Notes under the pieces: model-generated | What the model saw: only the letters and a program-made list of their open reading frames with translations | The model's database searches: none | Told to the model about the DNA's origin: nothing | Source of the DNA: CBDDFQ01 sp965227035 | Lineage (GTDB): Bacteria; Pseudomonadota; Gammaproteobacteria; Burkholderiales; Burkholderiaceae_C | Direction: 5' to 3' | NCBI GenBank assembly: GCA_965227035.1 | Contig: OZ245724.1 | Span: forward strand, 1,178,001-1,242,000 | Length of the DNA: 64,000 bases | Program-made: the position numbers and the translations under genes | In this document: positions 16,233 to 24,698 of the stretch, one piece after another | Numbering within the stretch: position 1 is the stretch's first letter | Layout: the number at the start of each line of letters is the position of its first letter

Positions 16233-16727
16233 ATGGCCTCTAAGCGCTCGAACAAATCGGCAGCCACCGCTGAATTCCATAGAGCCAGTTTTCCGTTCTA
16301 CTGGATTGCGCGGGTGAATGCCACCTATGCGAAGGAAATGGAGCAGGTTCTCAAAGCCATCGACTGCGACATCCCCACCTGGCGGGTTCTGGCAATTCTT
16401 CACGAACAGGGCAGCAGCAGCGTGTCCGAGATTTCCGTCCACGCGATTTCCAAACTGTCGACAATCACGCGGATCATTCTTCGCATGAAAGCTGAAGACC
16501 TGGTGGCGACGTCGGTGTCCGAAGACGATGGACGGGTGACCGTAGTGAGCATGTCGCCGCGTGGCGAACAAACCCTTCTCAAAATTCACGAAGCGACTCA
16601 CGGCCTGTTCGAGCGCAGCTTCGCGCATTTGTCGAAACCGCAGCTTCGCGCACTGAACGAGTCGCTGGAAATCATTCTGAATAACCTGAACGAAACCACT
16701 GTCGAGGCTAAAGGCAGGCGCAAATAG
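16233..16727 (+). CDS. MarR-family regulator of the dioxygenase cluster
   Basis: 164 residues with a central winged helix-turn-helix (IPTWRVLAILHEQGSSSVSEI, at about 49-69, and recognition helix SKLSTITRIILRMKAEDL) and flanking dimerisation helices. MarR proteins usually repress adjacent catabolic genes until an aromatic ligand or CoA-thioester binds. It lies 125 bp upstream of the Rieske dioxygenase genes on the same strand, with a perfect inverted repeat in that gap, so local control is likely. Confidence 0.9.
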   Translation: MASKRSNKSAATAEFHRASFPFYWIARVNATYAKEMEQVLKAIDCDIPTWRVLAILHEQGSSSVSEISVHAISKLSTITRIILRMKAEDLVATSVSEDDGRVTVVSMSPRGEQTLLKIHEATHGLFERSFAHLSKPQLRALNESLEIILNNLNETTVEAKGRRK

Positions 16728-16813
16728 AGCGCGGCGCCTAACCGCGCAATTCGATTCCGCGGAACCGAACTAGGGCAAACCCTGAGTGGGGTAGGGGATG
16801 GAATGACCCACAA

Positions 16814-16835
16814 TTTACGTGAAAAGTAACGTAAA
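16814..16835. promoter_or_regulatory. Operator candidate before the Rieske dioxygenase operon
   Basis: TTTACGT (16814-16820), an 8-bp spacer, then ACGTAAA (16829-16835): perfect 7-bp inverted repeats with 15-bp centre spacing. The site ends 17 bp before the dioxygenase start. Its size and symmetry suit a MarR dimer, and the MarR gene is immediately upstream. Confidence 0.6.
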
Positions 16836-16852
16836 TAGGCGGCTACGACTCC

Positions 16853-18187
16853 ATGCGATCTATCCACAGAAACGACGATTCGTCCGCCATCGAAGAGCTG
16901 GTGCAGCCGGAACGCGTTCATCGCGATATCTACATCGATCAGGAAATCTTCGATCTCGAGCAGCGGCATTTCTTTCGCAACACCTGGAATTACGTTGGGC
17001 ACGCGAGTCAACTGCCGTTGAAGGGCGACTACATCACCAATGAGCTGGCTGGTAATCCGCTGATCGTCATCCGGCAGCCTGATGGCTCCATTCAGGTCTT
17101 GATGAATCGCTGCTCCCACAAAGGATCGAAGCTGCTCACACAGCCGTCGGGCAACACTGGTAGGGCAATTCGCTGTCCGTATCACGCGTGGGCTTTCAAG
17201 ACCGACGGCGCGCTGCTGGCCATCCCGCTTCAGAACGCGTATGACGGAACCACGCTCTACAAGTGCGAGAGTGGCAAGGGCCTCAGCGTGGTGGCCAACG
17301 TGAAGCTGTATCGAGGCTTCATCTTCGTGCGCCTCAGCGAAACCGGCCCTGGCTTCGAGGAATATTTTGGCGAGTCGCTCAGCTCGATCGACAACCTGGC
17401 GGATCGATCACCGGAAGGTGAACTTGAGATTGCCGGTGGTTGCCTGAAGTTTGTGCACGAGTGCAACTGGAAGATGTTTGTCGAGAACCTCAATGACACG
17501 ATGCATCCGATGGTGGCGCACGAATCGTCAGCCGGTACTGCGAAGAACCTCTGGAAAGACAAGCCCGCAGACGCTCCGAAGCCGATGGCGGTCGAGCAGT
17601 TCGTTCCGTTCATGTCGGACTACAAATTCTTCGAGGATATGGGAGTACGCGTTTTCGATAACGGCCATAGTTTCTCGGGCGCCAACTTCAGCATTCACAG
17701 CAAATACTCGGTCATTCCGGAGTACGAGCAGGCGATGTTTGCGGCATATGGCGAGGAGAAAACGAAGTCGATCCTCGGTCTGTCGCGTCACAACACCGTG
17801 TTCTATCCAAACCTGACCATCAAAGGTGCAATTCAATCGATTCGCCTGGTGAAACCGATTTCGGCCAATCGAACGGTGATCGAGAGCTGGACCTTTCGAT
17901 TGAAAGGCGCGCCCGATCAGCTTCTTCAGCGCACCTGCATGTACAACCGGCTGATCAACTCGCCGTTCTCGGTCGTCGGCCACGATGATCTTCATGCCTA
18001 CCGCAGCGTGCAGAACGGTCTGCACGCGAGTGGAAACGAGTGGGTCAGCCTGCACAGAAACTTCGAGGCAGACGAGATTGGCGATGCGGATCGCACCGTC
18101 GTGGGCACCAGCGAGATTTCGATGCGCAATCAATACCGTGCGTGGATGAAATACATGACGTCTTCGATGAAGAGGGTCGCCACATGA
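16853..18187 (+). CDS. Aromatic-ring-hydroxylating dioxygenase, alpha (Rieske) subunit
   Basis: 444 residues. The Rieske 2Fe-2S site is C87-x-H89 and C108-xx-H111. The mononuclear iron site shows the family motif around residues 212-223 (N212, D215, H218, H223). It should insert both atoms of O2 into an aromatic ring to give a cis-dihydrodiol. The next gene encodes the beta subunit with a 4-bp ATGA overlap, so an alpha3-beta3 enzyme is likely. Substrate is not fixed by sequence; the downstream UbiD decarboxylase favours an aromatic carboxylate. No reductase gene is nearby. Confidence 0.93.
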   Translation: MRSIHRNDDSSAIEELVQPERVHRDIYIDQEIFDLEQRHFFRNTWNYVGHASQLPLKGDYITNELAGNPLIVIRQPDGSIQVLMNRCSHKGSKLLTQPSGNTGRAIRCPYHAWAFKTDGALLAIPLQNAYDGTTLYKCESGKGLSVVANVKLYRGFIFVRLSETGPGFEEYFGESLSSIDNLADRSPEGELEIAGGCLKFVHECNWKMFVENLNDTMHPMVAHESSAGTAKNLWKDKPADAPKPMAVEQFVPFMSDYKFFEDMGVRVFDNGHSFSGANFSIHSKYSVIPEYEQAMFAAYGEEKTKSILGLSRHNTVFYPNLTIKGAIQSIRLVKPISANRTVIESWTFRLKGAPDQLLQRTCMYNRLINSPFSVVGHDDLHAYRSVQNGLHASGNEWVSLHRNFEADEIGDADRTVVGTSEISMRNQYRAWMKYMTSSMKRVAT

Positions 18188-18666
18188 GTGTCCCGAATCG
18201 ACAGGAGCTGATCGATTTCGTGGTGTTCGAGGCGCGCCTTCTCGATGAAAAGCGATACGACGAATGGAATGCTCTTTTCACAGACGACGCCTTCTACTGG
18301 ATTCCTCTCGAGCCGGATCAGCTCGATCCCTTGAATGCAACTTCGCACATGTACGAAGACAAATTGCTTCGAGACATTCGTGTGGAGCGATTCAAGAGTC
18401 CGAAGGCTTACGCACAGATGCCGGCGAGTCGCTCCCATCATCTGTTGCAGACGCCGACGATCGAGGAATTCGATCCCGCAAGCAATCGCTACGTAACGCG
18501 CACACAGTTTCATTACACCGAGTCGCAGGGCGAGACGATCCACATGCTGGTCGGCACTGCCTTTCATCATTTGGCGAACACGCCGACGGGGTGGCGGATG
18601 ACGCATAAGAAGATCATTCTTCTCAATAGCGATCAGCCGCTGCCCGGTATTCAGTTGTTTGTCTGA
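18184..18666 (+). CDS. Aromatic-ring-hydroxylating dioxygenase, beta subunit
   Basis: 160 residues of the NTF2-like small-subunit fold. Recognisable family segments include FVVFEARLLDEKRYDEWNAL, DDAFYWIPLEP, and SRSHHLLQTP. The beta subunit is structural and completes the oxygenase with the preceding alpha subunit. Its ATG overlaps the alpha stop codon, indicating translational coupling. Confidence 0.92.
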   Translation: MSVPNRQELIDFVVFEARLLDEKRYDEWNALFTDDAFYWIPLEPDQLDPLNATSHMYEDKLLRDIRVERFKSPKAYAQMPASRSHHLLQTPTIEEFDPASNRYVTRTQFHYTESQGETIHMLVGTAFHHLANTPTGWRMTHKKIILLNSDQPLPGIQLFV

Positions 18667-18686
18667 ACAGGTCACCAAGGACACGA

Positions 18687-19421
18687 ATGTCGTCTACAAA
18701 AAAACCGGTTGCGCTGGTTACGGGCGGAAGCGCGGGAATCGGAAGATCGATCTGTGTGGACCTTCTCGGCAAGGGCTACGAGGTAATTTCGCTCTCGAAA
18801 GGTCAAAGCGATCTCGACGACCAGCGCTTCACCCAAATTGAAATCGACCTCTTCGATCGCGACGCAATTGCGACGCAGATGCGCGAGATCGTCGCGAAGT
18901 TCGACGTCACCACATTCGTTCATAACGCTGGCGTGATCCATCCTGCGCTGCTTGAGGATGTCGATCTCGATGATGTGGATCGTCTGACACAGCTTCATCT
19001 TGCGGCGCCGATTCAGATCATGAAAGCGATTCTTCCCGCGATGAAAGCGAGCAGCTTCGGTCGCGTCGTTCTCATCTCTTCCCGCGCGTCCCTCGGTCTC
19101 GCGACCCGCACTGTTTATTCGGCAACCAAATCTGGCATGCAGGGTATGGCGCGGACCTGGGCGCTGGAGTTGGGGGCGCATGGCATCACGGTGAATGTGA
19201 TTGCACCAGGTCCCATCCGCACGCCTATGTTTTTCGACGTCGTGCCGGCAGGAAGCGAAGCCGAGTCACGCATTGCCGCGTCGATTCCGGTGAAACGCCT
19301 CGGCGAGCCCGAGGACATCTCGCGTGTGGTTTCGTTCCTGGTCGAGCAGTCGAACGGGTTTCTGACTGGACAGGTTCTGTATGTATGCGGCGGCACGAGT
19401 GTCGGCTCGCTTCACCTGTGA
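18687..19421 (+). CDS. SDR oxidoreductase, probable cis-dihydrodiol dehydrogenase
   Basis: 244 residues with a classical SDR layout: cofactor motif TGGSAGIG (about 13-20), NAG, catalytic Ser in LISSRAS, YSATK with catalytic Tyr and Lys, and the PG motif in VIAPGPIRTPM. The position directly after a ring-hydroxylating dioxygenase suggests it re-aromatises the cis-diol using NAD. That assignment rests on context; the fold itself is certain. AAGGA precedes the ATG. Confidence 0.88.
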   Translation: MSSTKKPVALVTGGSAGIGRSICVDLLGKGYEVISLSKGQSDLDDQRFTQIEIDLFDRDAIATQMREIVAKFDVTTFVHNAGVIHPALLEDVDLDDVDRLTQLHLAAPIQIMKAILPAMKASSFGRVVLISSRASLGLATRTVYSATKSGMQGMARTWALELGAHGITVNVIAPGPIRTPMFFDVVPAGSEAESRIAASIPVKRLGEPEDISRVVSFLVEQSNGFLTGQVLYVCGGTSVGSLHL

Positions 19422-19481
19422 AGCAGACTACCCGGTGGCGCGCGAATTGCTTGATCGAATTAACTTAGTGGTGAATATCGT

Positions 19482-20861
19482 ATGAATGACTCTTCGTCGC
19501 TCGGAACCCTCAAGGGTTTTATCGAGCACTACCGCCAGCGCGGTCAAGTAACCGATGTGTACGCGGAAATCGATCCTAAATTTGAAGCTGCCGCAATCAC
19601 AGCTGAAATACAGGACACCAGCAACAACATCGTGGTGTTTCACAAGATCAAGGGATCGTCCACGCCGGTGGCGATGAATCTGTACGGTAGTCGCGACCGT
19701 CTGGCTGACCTGATGAAAGTTCAGGAAGGCACCGAACTCGACTCGTTGTGCAAGTCGCTCAACTTTCATATCAACAAGTGTGTCGGTGCAACCTCGCCGC
19801 ATCAGACGCAGACTCGCGCTGACGACGACTCGGTGCCTGCTCGGCTTTCGGAATTGCCGATTCTCACGCACCATGAGGACGATGCCGGCGCGTACATCAC
19901 GACAGGCATTCTGCTGGTGCGCGACCCGGACACGGGTGTGCACAACCTGTCGTTTCATCGCGCTATGTATGTCTCCGATTCCGAGCTTCGCATCAGCATC
20001 GGTGCGCGACACGATCTTGGCGACATTCAACGACGCGCAGAAGCCAAAAACGAAGCGGTCGAGTGTGCTTTTCTTGTGGGCGTCAGCCCGAGTCTGTTCA
20101 TTGCGGCCTGCACCTCGATTCCGACCGGCGCCGATGAGCTCACGCTTGCCGAGTCGATCGGAGGGCAGCCTGTTTCCTTCCGTCCCGCGAAGACGATCGA
20201 TCTCATGATTCCTATCGCGGCGGACATCGTCATCGAAGGAAAAATTCTTCCGCATGTTCGTGCGAGCGAAGCGCCATTCGGCGAGTGGATGGGCAACTAT
20301 GTTCCGGTCAAACAGGGCCACGTATTCGAGATCACGAACGTCTCCAAGCGACCCGGCGCCATTTATCACGGCCTGATCTGCGGATCGAACGAAGACTTAC
20401 GTCCGTTGGAAATGTCGACCGCTGCCCGGATTTACAAAGCCCTCGCGGGACAGTTCCCCGGGATCATCGATGTGGTCTGTTACCCGAACATGCTCATGAC
20501 CGCCGTGAAGGTCAAGCAATCGTACGAAGGGCACGGCAAGCAGGTATTGCTCGCGGCTGTAACGGCACATTTTCTGTACAGCAAGGTGTGCATCGTCGTT
20601 GACGAGGACGTCGATATCTACAACCTCGACGACGTGATGTGGGCTTACACCACGCGCGCGCGCCCTGACTTGCGCACCACGGTTCTTTCCAATGTGCCAG
20701 GATTTTTCCGTGATCCGCACAAGGATCATTGGGGCCGCCTCGCGCTCGACGCCACCATTCCTTGGGGCCGCGAAGACGAGTTCAAACGAAAAAAAATCCC
20801 CGGACGCAAGGAAATGCGCGCTCGAATGGCATCCATTCTTTCAACTAAACCGTCGGTCTGA
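19482..20861 (+). CDS. UbiD-family prenylated-FMN decarboxylase
   Basis: 459 residues. UbiD-type markers include GILLVRDPDTGVHNLSFHR, the acidic pair in SEAPFGEWMGNY (the E-x4-E of the active site), and EDVDIYNLDDVMWA, which binds metal and phosphate of the cofactor. These enzymes reversibly decarboxylate aromatic or alpha,beta-unsaturated acids. Next to the dioxygenase and SDR, it probably removes a carboxylate from the catechol-type product. The flavin prenyltransferase UbiX required for the cofactor is not encoded in the window. Confidence 0.92.
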   Translation: MNDSSSLGTLKGFIEHYRQRGQVTDVYAEIDPKFEAAAITAEIQDTSNNIVVFHKIKGSSTPVAMNLYGSRDRLADLMKVQEGTELDSLCKSLNFHINKCVGATSPHQTQTRADDDSVPARLSELPILTHHEDDAGAYITTGILLVRDPDTGVHNLSFHRAMYVSDSELRISIGARHDLGDIQRRAEAKNEAVECAFLVGVSPSLFIAACTSIPTGADELTLAESIGGQPVSFRPAKTIDLMIPIAADIVIEGKILPHVRASEAPFGEWMGNYVPVKQGHVFEITNVSKRPGAIYHGLICGSNEDLRPLEMSTAARIYKALAGQFPGIIDVVCYPNMLMTAVKVKQSYEGHGKQVLLAAVTAHFLYSKVCIVVDEDVDIYNLDDVMWAYTTRARPDLRTTVLSNVPGFFRDPHKDHWGRLALDATIPWGREDEFKRKKIPGRKEMRARMASILSTKPSV

Positions 20862-20879
20862 TTTTTAAGGAGTTCGCGC

Positions 20880-21863
20880 ATGATTTCCAAACGTTCGTTT
20901 TCTCGCAAGCTGTTCGTCTCGTCGCTGTTCGTCGGCCTCGCGATGATCGGCGTTCAAAGCCATGCTCAATCGTTTCCGAGCAAACCGATTCGTCTCATCG
21001 TTCCGTTCGCGCCTGGCAGCGGAAGCGACAACATCGCCCGCAAGCTGGTGGACATGGTCGGCACTCAGTCGGGCTGGACATTCATCATCGACAACAAGGT
21101 GGGCGCAAGCGGTTTGATAGGCGCGCAGGAATTCAAGAGAAGCGCGGCAGATGGCTACACGCTTTTCTACGGCGGCAATTCCACGCACGGTGCGAACTCC
21201 GCGCTGTTCAAGAGCCTGCCTTACGACCCGATCAACGATTTCGCGCCCCTTACGCGCGTGGGAACCTGGCCACTCGTGCTGATGCCGCGTCCCAACCTTG
21301 GCGTCGATTCGCTGAACGATCTCGTGAAGATGGCTAAGGCCAAACCGGACAGTCTCACCTTCCCTGCGGCGAGCGCCGGTCCGCGCGTTGCTTCGGAAAC
21401 CTTCATCTACGAGAGCAAGATCAGTGCGCGATACATCCCGTACAAAAGCAGCCCTCAGGCCGTGACCGATCTCATCGGTGGCCATGTCGATTTTCTTTTC
21501 ATCGACAGCGTCTCCGCAATTCCGTTCATCAAGGCGGGAACGCTCAAAGGTCTGGCAGTGACCTCGTCCAAGCGCATCGACAGCCTGCCCCAGGTCGCGA
21601 CGATGGCAGAACTGGGATACCCGAAGTTCGAAGTGCCGAACTGGAGCGCGGTGTTTGCACCCAAGGCCGTGCCCGCCGATATTCAGCAGTCGCTCTACAA
21701 GGCATTCGCCACCACGATTGCATCGGCCGAATGGAAGAAATTCGTGTCGGACCTCGGCGGCTATGCCGATTCATACACGCCGGAACAAACGGCGGCCTTC
21801 ATCGATTCGGAGATTCGCAGCTACAAGACCGTGCTCGGTCGTGCAGGCGTGATTCCCGAGTAA
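20880..21863 (+). CDS. Bug/TctC-family periplasmic substrate-binding protein
   Basis: 327 residues. A signal peptide ends near QSHAQS (about residue 30), followed by the family start FPSKPIRLIVPFAPGSGSDNIAR. The mature part has the two-lobe TctC fold with the AGPRVASE segment. Such proteins capture organic acids for tripartite tricarboxylate transporters; no TctA or TctB gene is nearby, which is usual for the many orphan Bug proteins in Burkholderiales. AAGGAG lies 7 nt upstream. As last gene of the dioxygenase operon it probably binds the pathway substrate. Confidence 0.93.
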   Translation: MISKRSFSRKLFVSSLFVGLAMIGVQSHAQSFPSKPIRLIVPFAPGSGSDNIARKLVDMVGTQSGWTFIIDNKVGASGLIGAQEFKRSAADGYTLFYGGNSTHGANSALFKSLPYDPINDFAPLTRVGTWPLVLMPRPNLGVDSLNDLVKMAKAKPDSLTFPAASAGPRVASETFIYESKISARYIPYKSSPQAVTDLIGGHVDFLFIDSVSAIPFIKAGTLKGLAVTSSKRIDSLPQVATMAELGYPKFEVPNWSAVFAPKAVPADIQQSLYKAFATTIASAEWKKFVSDLGGYADSYTPEQTAAFIDSEIRSYKTVLGRAGVIPE

Positions 21864-21963
21864 CTCCGGGGAGTGCTCGAGCAGCGATCGGCCCTTGCGG
21901 TTCGTTCGCTGCTCATCGGTCTCTGACAGCGTTTCCAGACAATGGCAATATGGACGCCAGTTC

Positions 21964-22515
21964 ATGACTTCGGAAACTGCAATGTCGTTACGCCAAATTC
22001 TCGCAATCGCGCTTTTACTTGCTCCGGCAATCGGCTTCTCGGAGCCGCTCAACGATGCACGGACCATGTCCGCTTCCAACCCGGAAGTCGAAGCCGCGTT
22101 GCAGGAATCGCATCCTAGATATTTCTACGCGTACTCGGCTCGTACTTTCGGCGAAGGAAAGAAAGACGAGGCGGTGATGTGGTACTACGTGGGCGAGTTG
22201 CGCTACCGGTTTTTACTGGGTACCGGAGGCAAAGAAGCGGTCAACGAAGACCAGGGCATGTTCGCGCTTTTTCGGAGCACGGTGGGTAAACAAGTGCTCG
22301 AGTGGGCCGGTGGATCACCCACCGATTGGGCGAAGGCAATCGATGCCGCGCTGAAATGGGACGACACCTACCCCGATCCGCTGGTTTCGAAGCTCAAGTA
22401 TTTCAAGGAATACGCGGCCAATCATCGGGAAGCCATGAAGCAGCGCGACCAGATTCTTGCCGATGCAGACAAGATCAGAGAGCAGCGCACCGCGCGTGGG
22501 TTAGCTAATCGCTAA
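21964..22515 (+). CDS. Hypothetical secreted protein
   Basis: 183 residues from ATG 21964, or 177 from ATG 21982. The second start gives a cleaner signal peptide (MSLRQILAIALLLAPAIGFSEP), so the exact N-terminus is uncertain. The mature protein is mixed charged, rich in aromatic residues (WYYVGELRYRF), and ends in a Lys/Arg/Glu helix. Not recognised. It is 100 bp downstream of the Bug gene but has no obvious link to the pathway. Its stop codon lies inside a 7-bp tandem repeat. Confidence 0.65.
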   Translation: MTSETAMSLRQILAIALLLAPAIGFSEPLNDARTMSASNPEVEAALQESHPRYFYAYSARTFGEGKKDEAVMWYYVGELRYRFLLGTGGKEAVNEDQGMFALFRSTVGKQVLEWAGGSPTDWAKAIDAALKWDDTYPDPLVSKLKYFKEYAANHREAMKQRDQILADADKIREQRTARGLANR

Positions 22516-22531
22516 CCGCTAACCGCTAATC
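22504..22531. repeat. Four 7-bp tandem repeats (GCTAAYC)
   Basis: GCTAATC, GCTAACC, GCTAACC, GCTAATC in direct succession. The array covers the stop codon of the hypothetical gene and most of the 37-bp gap to the convergent crotonase gene. TAA occurs in every unit, so the array puts stops in all three forward frames. Confidence 0.8.
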
Positions 22532-22552
22532 CCTATTCTCAACGCGCCGCGA

Positions 22553-23317
22553 TCAGGATTTCTTGGCGCGTCTCTGCTCGATGACTGCAGTCAGCGCCGG
22601 CACATACGCGTGAGTTTCTGCAAACGCTCGGTGGCTGCGTTCAGCGGATGACTTGTCGCCATTGCTCAGCGCGCGAAGAATGGCCTTGTAGGCAACGAGT
22701 GCGCCCCGATCCGACTGCTTGATGCCCCTGACGATTCGGTCGAGCTCCGCGTCGAACGATTCGACAGGCGCCACGACTTCGACGATGCCGCGTCGCAACG
22801 CCTCCACCGCATCGAAATTGAGACCGCCCAGGAACGTCAGCGCAGTCATGCCGCCGCCGATCAGGCTCACCACATCCGAGATGCCATCCAACGGATACGC
22901 CAGGCCGACCCGGACTGCTGGTACGCCAAACTTGCTGTCGGAAGACGCAATTCGAATGTCAGCTGTCAACGCCAACTGCAAGGCGCCCCCGAAGCAGGCA
23001 CCTCGAATCGCGGCAATGACCGGAACCTCGATTGCTTTTAGCGCTTGCGTCGCAGCGATCAGGGCTGCATCCATGCGATTGGCACTCTCCACAAGGGGAG
23101 GCTCCGCGATTGCGTCGAAGTCCGCCCCGGCGCTGAATGCTTCCGTGCCCGCGCCGCGAATCACCACGGCTTTCAGCGAATGGTTCGATGCCAGTTCCGA
23201 CGCCGTGTCACGCAGCTGCTCGAGCATCGGCAAATCCATGCTGTTGCGTTTGGCTTCGTTGCTCAACGTGATCGTTGCGACCTGATCGACGATGCTTGTT
23301 TCGATTTTGCCGCTCAT
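22553..23317 (-). CDS. Enoyl-CoA hydratase/isomerase (crotonase) family protein
   Basis: 254 residues with the crotonase fold: oxyanion-hole segments SAGADF (about 62-67) and RGACFGGALQLALTADIRIAS (about 105-125). The hydratase Glu pair is not apparent: the usual PE motif reads VPAVRVG (Ala134), and the second Glu position appears to be Leu. It may therefore be an isomerase, thioesterase-like or other crotonase rather than a hydratase. Its start overlaps the stop of the CoA-transferase gene by 4 bp, so the two form an operon. Confidence 0.85.
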   Translation of the reverse strand: MSGKIETSIVDQVATITLSNEAKRNSMDLPMLEQLRDTASELASNHSLKAVVIRGAGTEAFSAGADFDAIAEPPLVESANRMDAALIAATQALKAIEVPVIAAIRGACFGGALQLALTADIRIASSDSKFGVPAVRVGLAYPLDGISDVVSLIGGGMTALTFLGGLNFDAVEALRRGIVEVVAPVESFDAELDRIVRGIKQSDRGALVAYKAILRALSNGDKSSAERSHRAFAETHAYVPALTAVIEQRRAKKS

Positions 23318-24537
23318 GCTTTTTGCTCCGCTTCGCCGCTCACGGCGCGTGTTGCAAGCAGCTCGTCGATTTGCTGCTTGCCGATTCCGATTTCTTCAAG
23401 AATCGAGACGGTGTGTTCGCCGTACCGGGGTGCGGGCAGCAAGTCTAAGTCCAGTGCTGCCGTCCCCGCAGCCGGAGGTGGCAGGCGAACCGTGTCGCCG
23501 GCAACTTTGGTTTTGATCAAACGCCCGGAGATGGCTGGAAGCTCCATGGCGGATCGCACTGTGTTGATGGTGCTGTGCGGCAGCCCCAGTTTTTTCAGCT
23601 TGTCCGCAATTTCCTGCATCGTGAATTTCAGCAGAAGCTCACCTATATCGGCGTAGAGCGCGTCTTTGTTTTTTGTGCGAAGTGCGAGGGTCGAGAACTC
23701 GTCGCGAGCCAAAGATTCCAGTCCCTCGATGGACGTGAACTTCGTCCATTGGCTCTCGTTGCCGAGGGCGAGGTAGATGTGTCCGTCGCTGGTCTTGTAG
23801 ACATTGGTCGGGATGAACTGGCGATGCGCGTTTCCGTTGCGTGTGGTGGCTTCGGGGGGCGCTTTCAGGTCGACCAGGGGAAGGACGGCAAGCAGCCAGG
23901 ACATGGCTGCCTGCAGCATCGAGATATCGATTCGCTTGCCTTGCCCCGTGGTTTCGCGCTCGAGAAGCGCAAGCAGAACCGACGAGTAAATCTCGTCTCC
24001 CGCCTTGAGATCCGACAGTGGAAGCCCGATCAGGGTAGGAGGGCCATCGATGCTGCCGTTGATGTCCATGAGGCCCGACATGGCCTGAATGACCGGGTCG
24101 TAGCCTGCAACGTCCGGGTATTCGGTGCCGAGCGCCGAGATGCTGGCCCAGATCAGGTCGGGCTTGACCCGGCTCAATGTTGCGTAGTCGATGGACAAGG
24201 CCTCATGGCTTTTAGGGAGCACGTTGCAGCAGAACACATCGGCGTCGAGTTCTCGAATCATTGCGTGCAGAACGTCCTGTCCCGCCTTGCTTTTCAGATC
24301 GAGTGCGACCGCTTCTTTTCCCACATTGGGCCCGATGAAGGCTGCATGCATGCCCACGCCGTCGACCTCACGCCCGACGTACCTGTTCGGATCTCCGGGA
24401 AATTTGCCTTCCGACAGGGACTCGACACGGATGACCCGCCAGCCGAGTTGGGCGAATCGCAGCGTGGCGTGCGGCAAGGCGGTGGCCTGCTCCAGCGAAA
24501 TGATGGTTCGTCGTTTGGGCTGCACGCCAGTCTGCAT
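23314..24537 (-). CDS. Class III (CaiB/BaiF-type) CoA-transferase
   Basis: 407 residues. Family features: GKEAVALDLKSKAG, the catalytic-Asp region around GLPLSDLKAGDEIYSSVL, and GQGKRIDISML. Class III enzymes move CoA between organic acids through an Asp-CoA intermediate. With the overlapping downstream crotonase it should activate and process an acyl substrate. The N-terminus is slightly unusual, with KRRTIISLEQATALPHATL in place of the common G.RVLDLS..lAGP start, but the active-site region is intact. Confidence 0.88.
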   Translation of the reverse strand: MQTGVQPKRRTIISLEQATALPHATLRFAQLGWRVIRVESLSEGKFPGDPNRYVGREVDGVGMHAAFIGPNVGKEAVALDLKSKAGQDVLHAMIRELDADVFCCNVLPKSHEALSIDYATLSRVKPDLIWASISALGTEYPDVAGYDPVIQAMSGLMDINGSIDGPPTLIGLPLSDLKAGDEIYSSVLLALLERETTGQGKRIDISMLQAAMSWLLAVLPLVDLKAPPEATTRNGNAHRQFIPTNVYKTSDGHIYLALGNESQWTKFTSIEGLESLARDEFSTLALRTKNKDALYADIGELLLKFTMQEIADKLKKLGLPHSTINTVRSAMELPAISGRLIKTKVAGDTVRLPPPAAGTAALDLDLLPAPRYGEHTVSILEEIGIGKQQIDELLATRAVSGEAEQKA

Positions 24538-24636
24538 CGAAGTCTCCAGATTCTCTAAACACGCCAGTTGCTTTAGAGATCAATCATATGACGACCTACC
24601 GACCTGAAGTAACACCGGGTACAGCCACCAAAAACA

Positions 24637-24670
24637 AAAAGGGGTTGCCGCCGAAGCAGCAACCCCTTTT
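24637..24670 (-). terminator. Intrinsic terminator after the second Bug gene
   Basis: A perfect 12-bp stem, AAAAGGGGTTGC (24637-24648) and GCAACCCCTTTT (24659-24670), with a 10-nt loop. On the minus strand it is followed by TTTTTGTTTTTG. It lies 29-62 nt past the Bug gene stop and separates that gene from the CoA-transferase operon. Confidence 0.9.
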
Positions 24671-24698
24671 ACCGATATCGGTTGGGTCGCGAGTCGAT

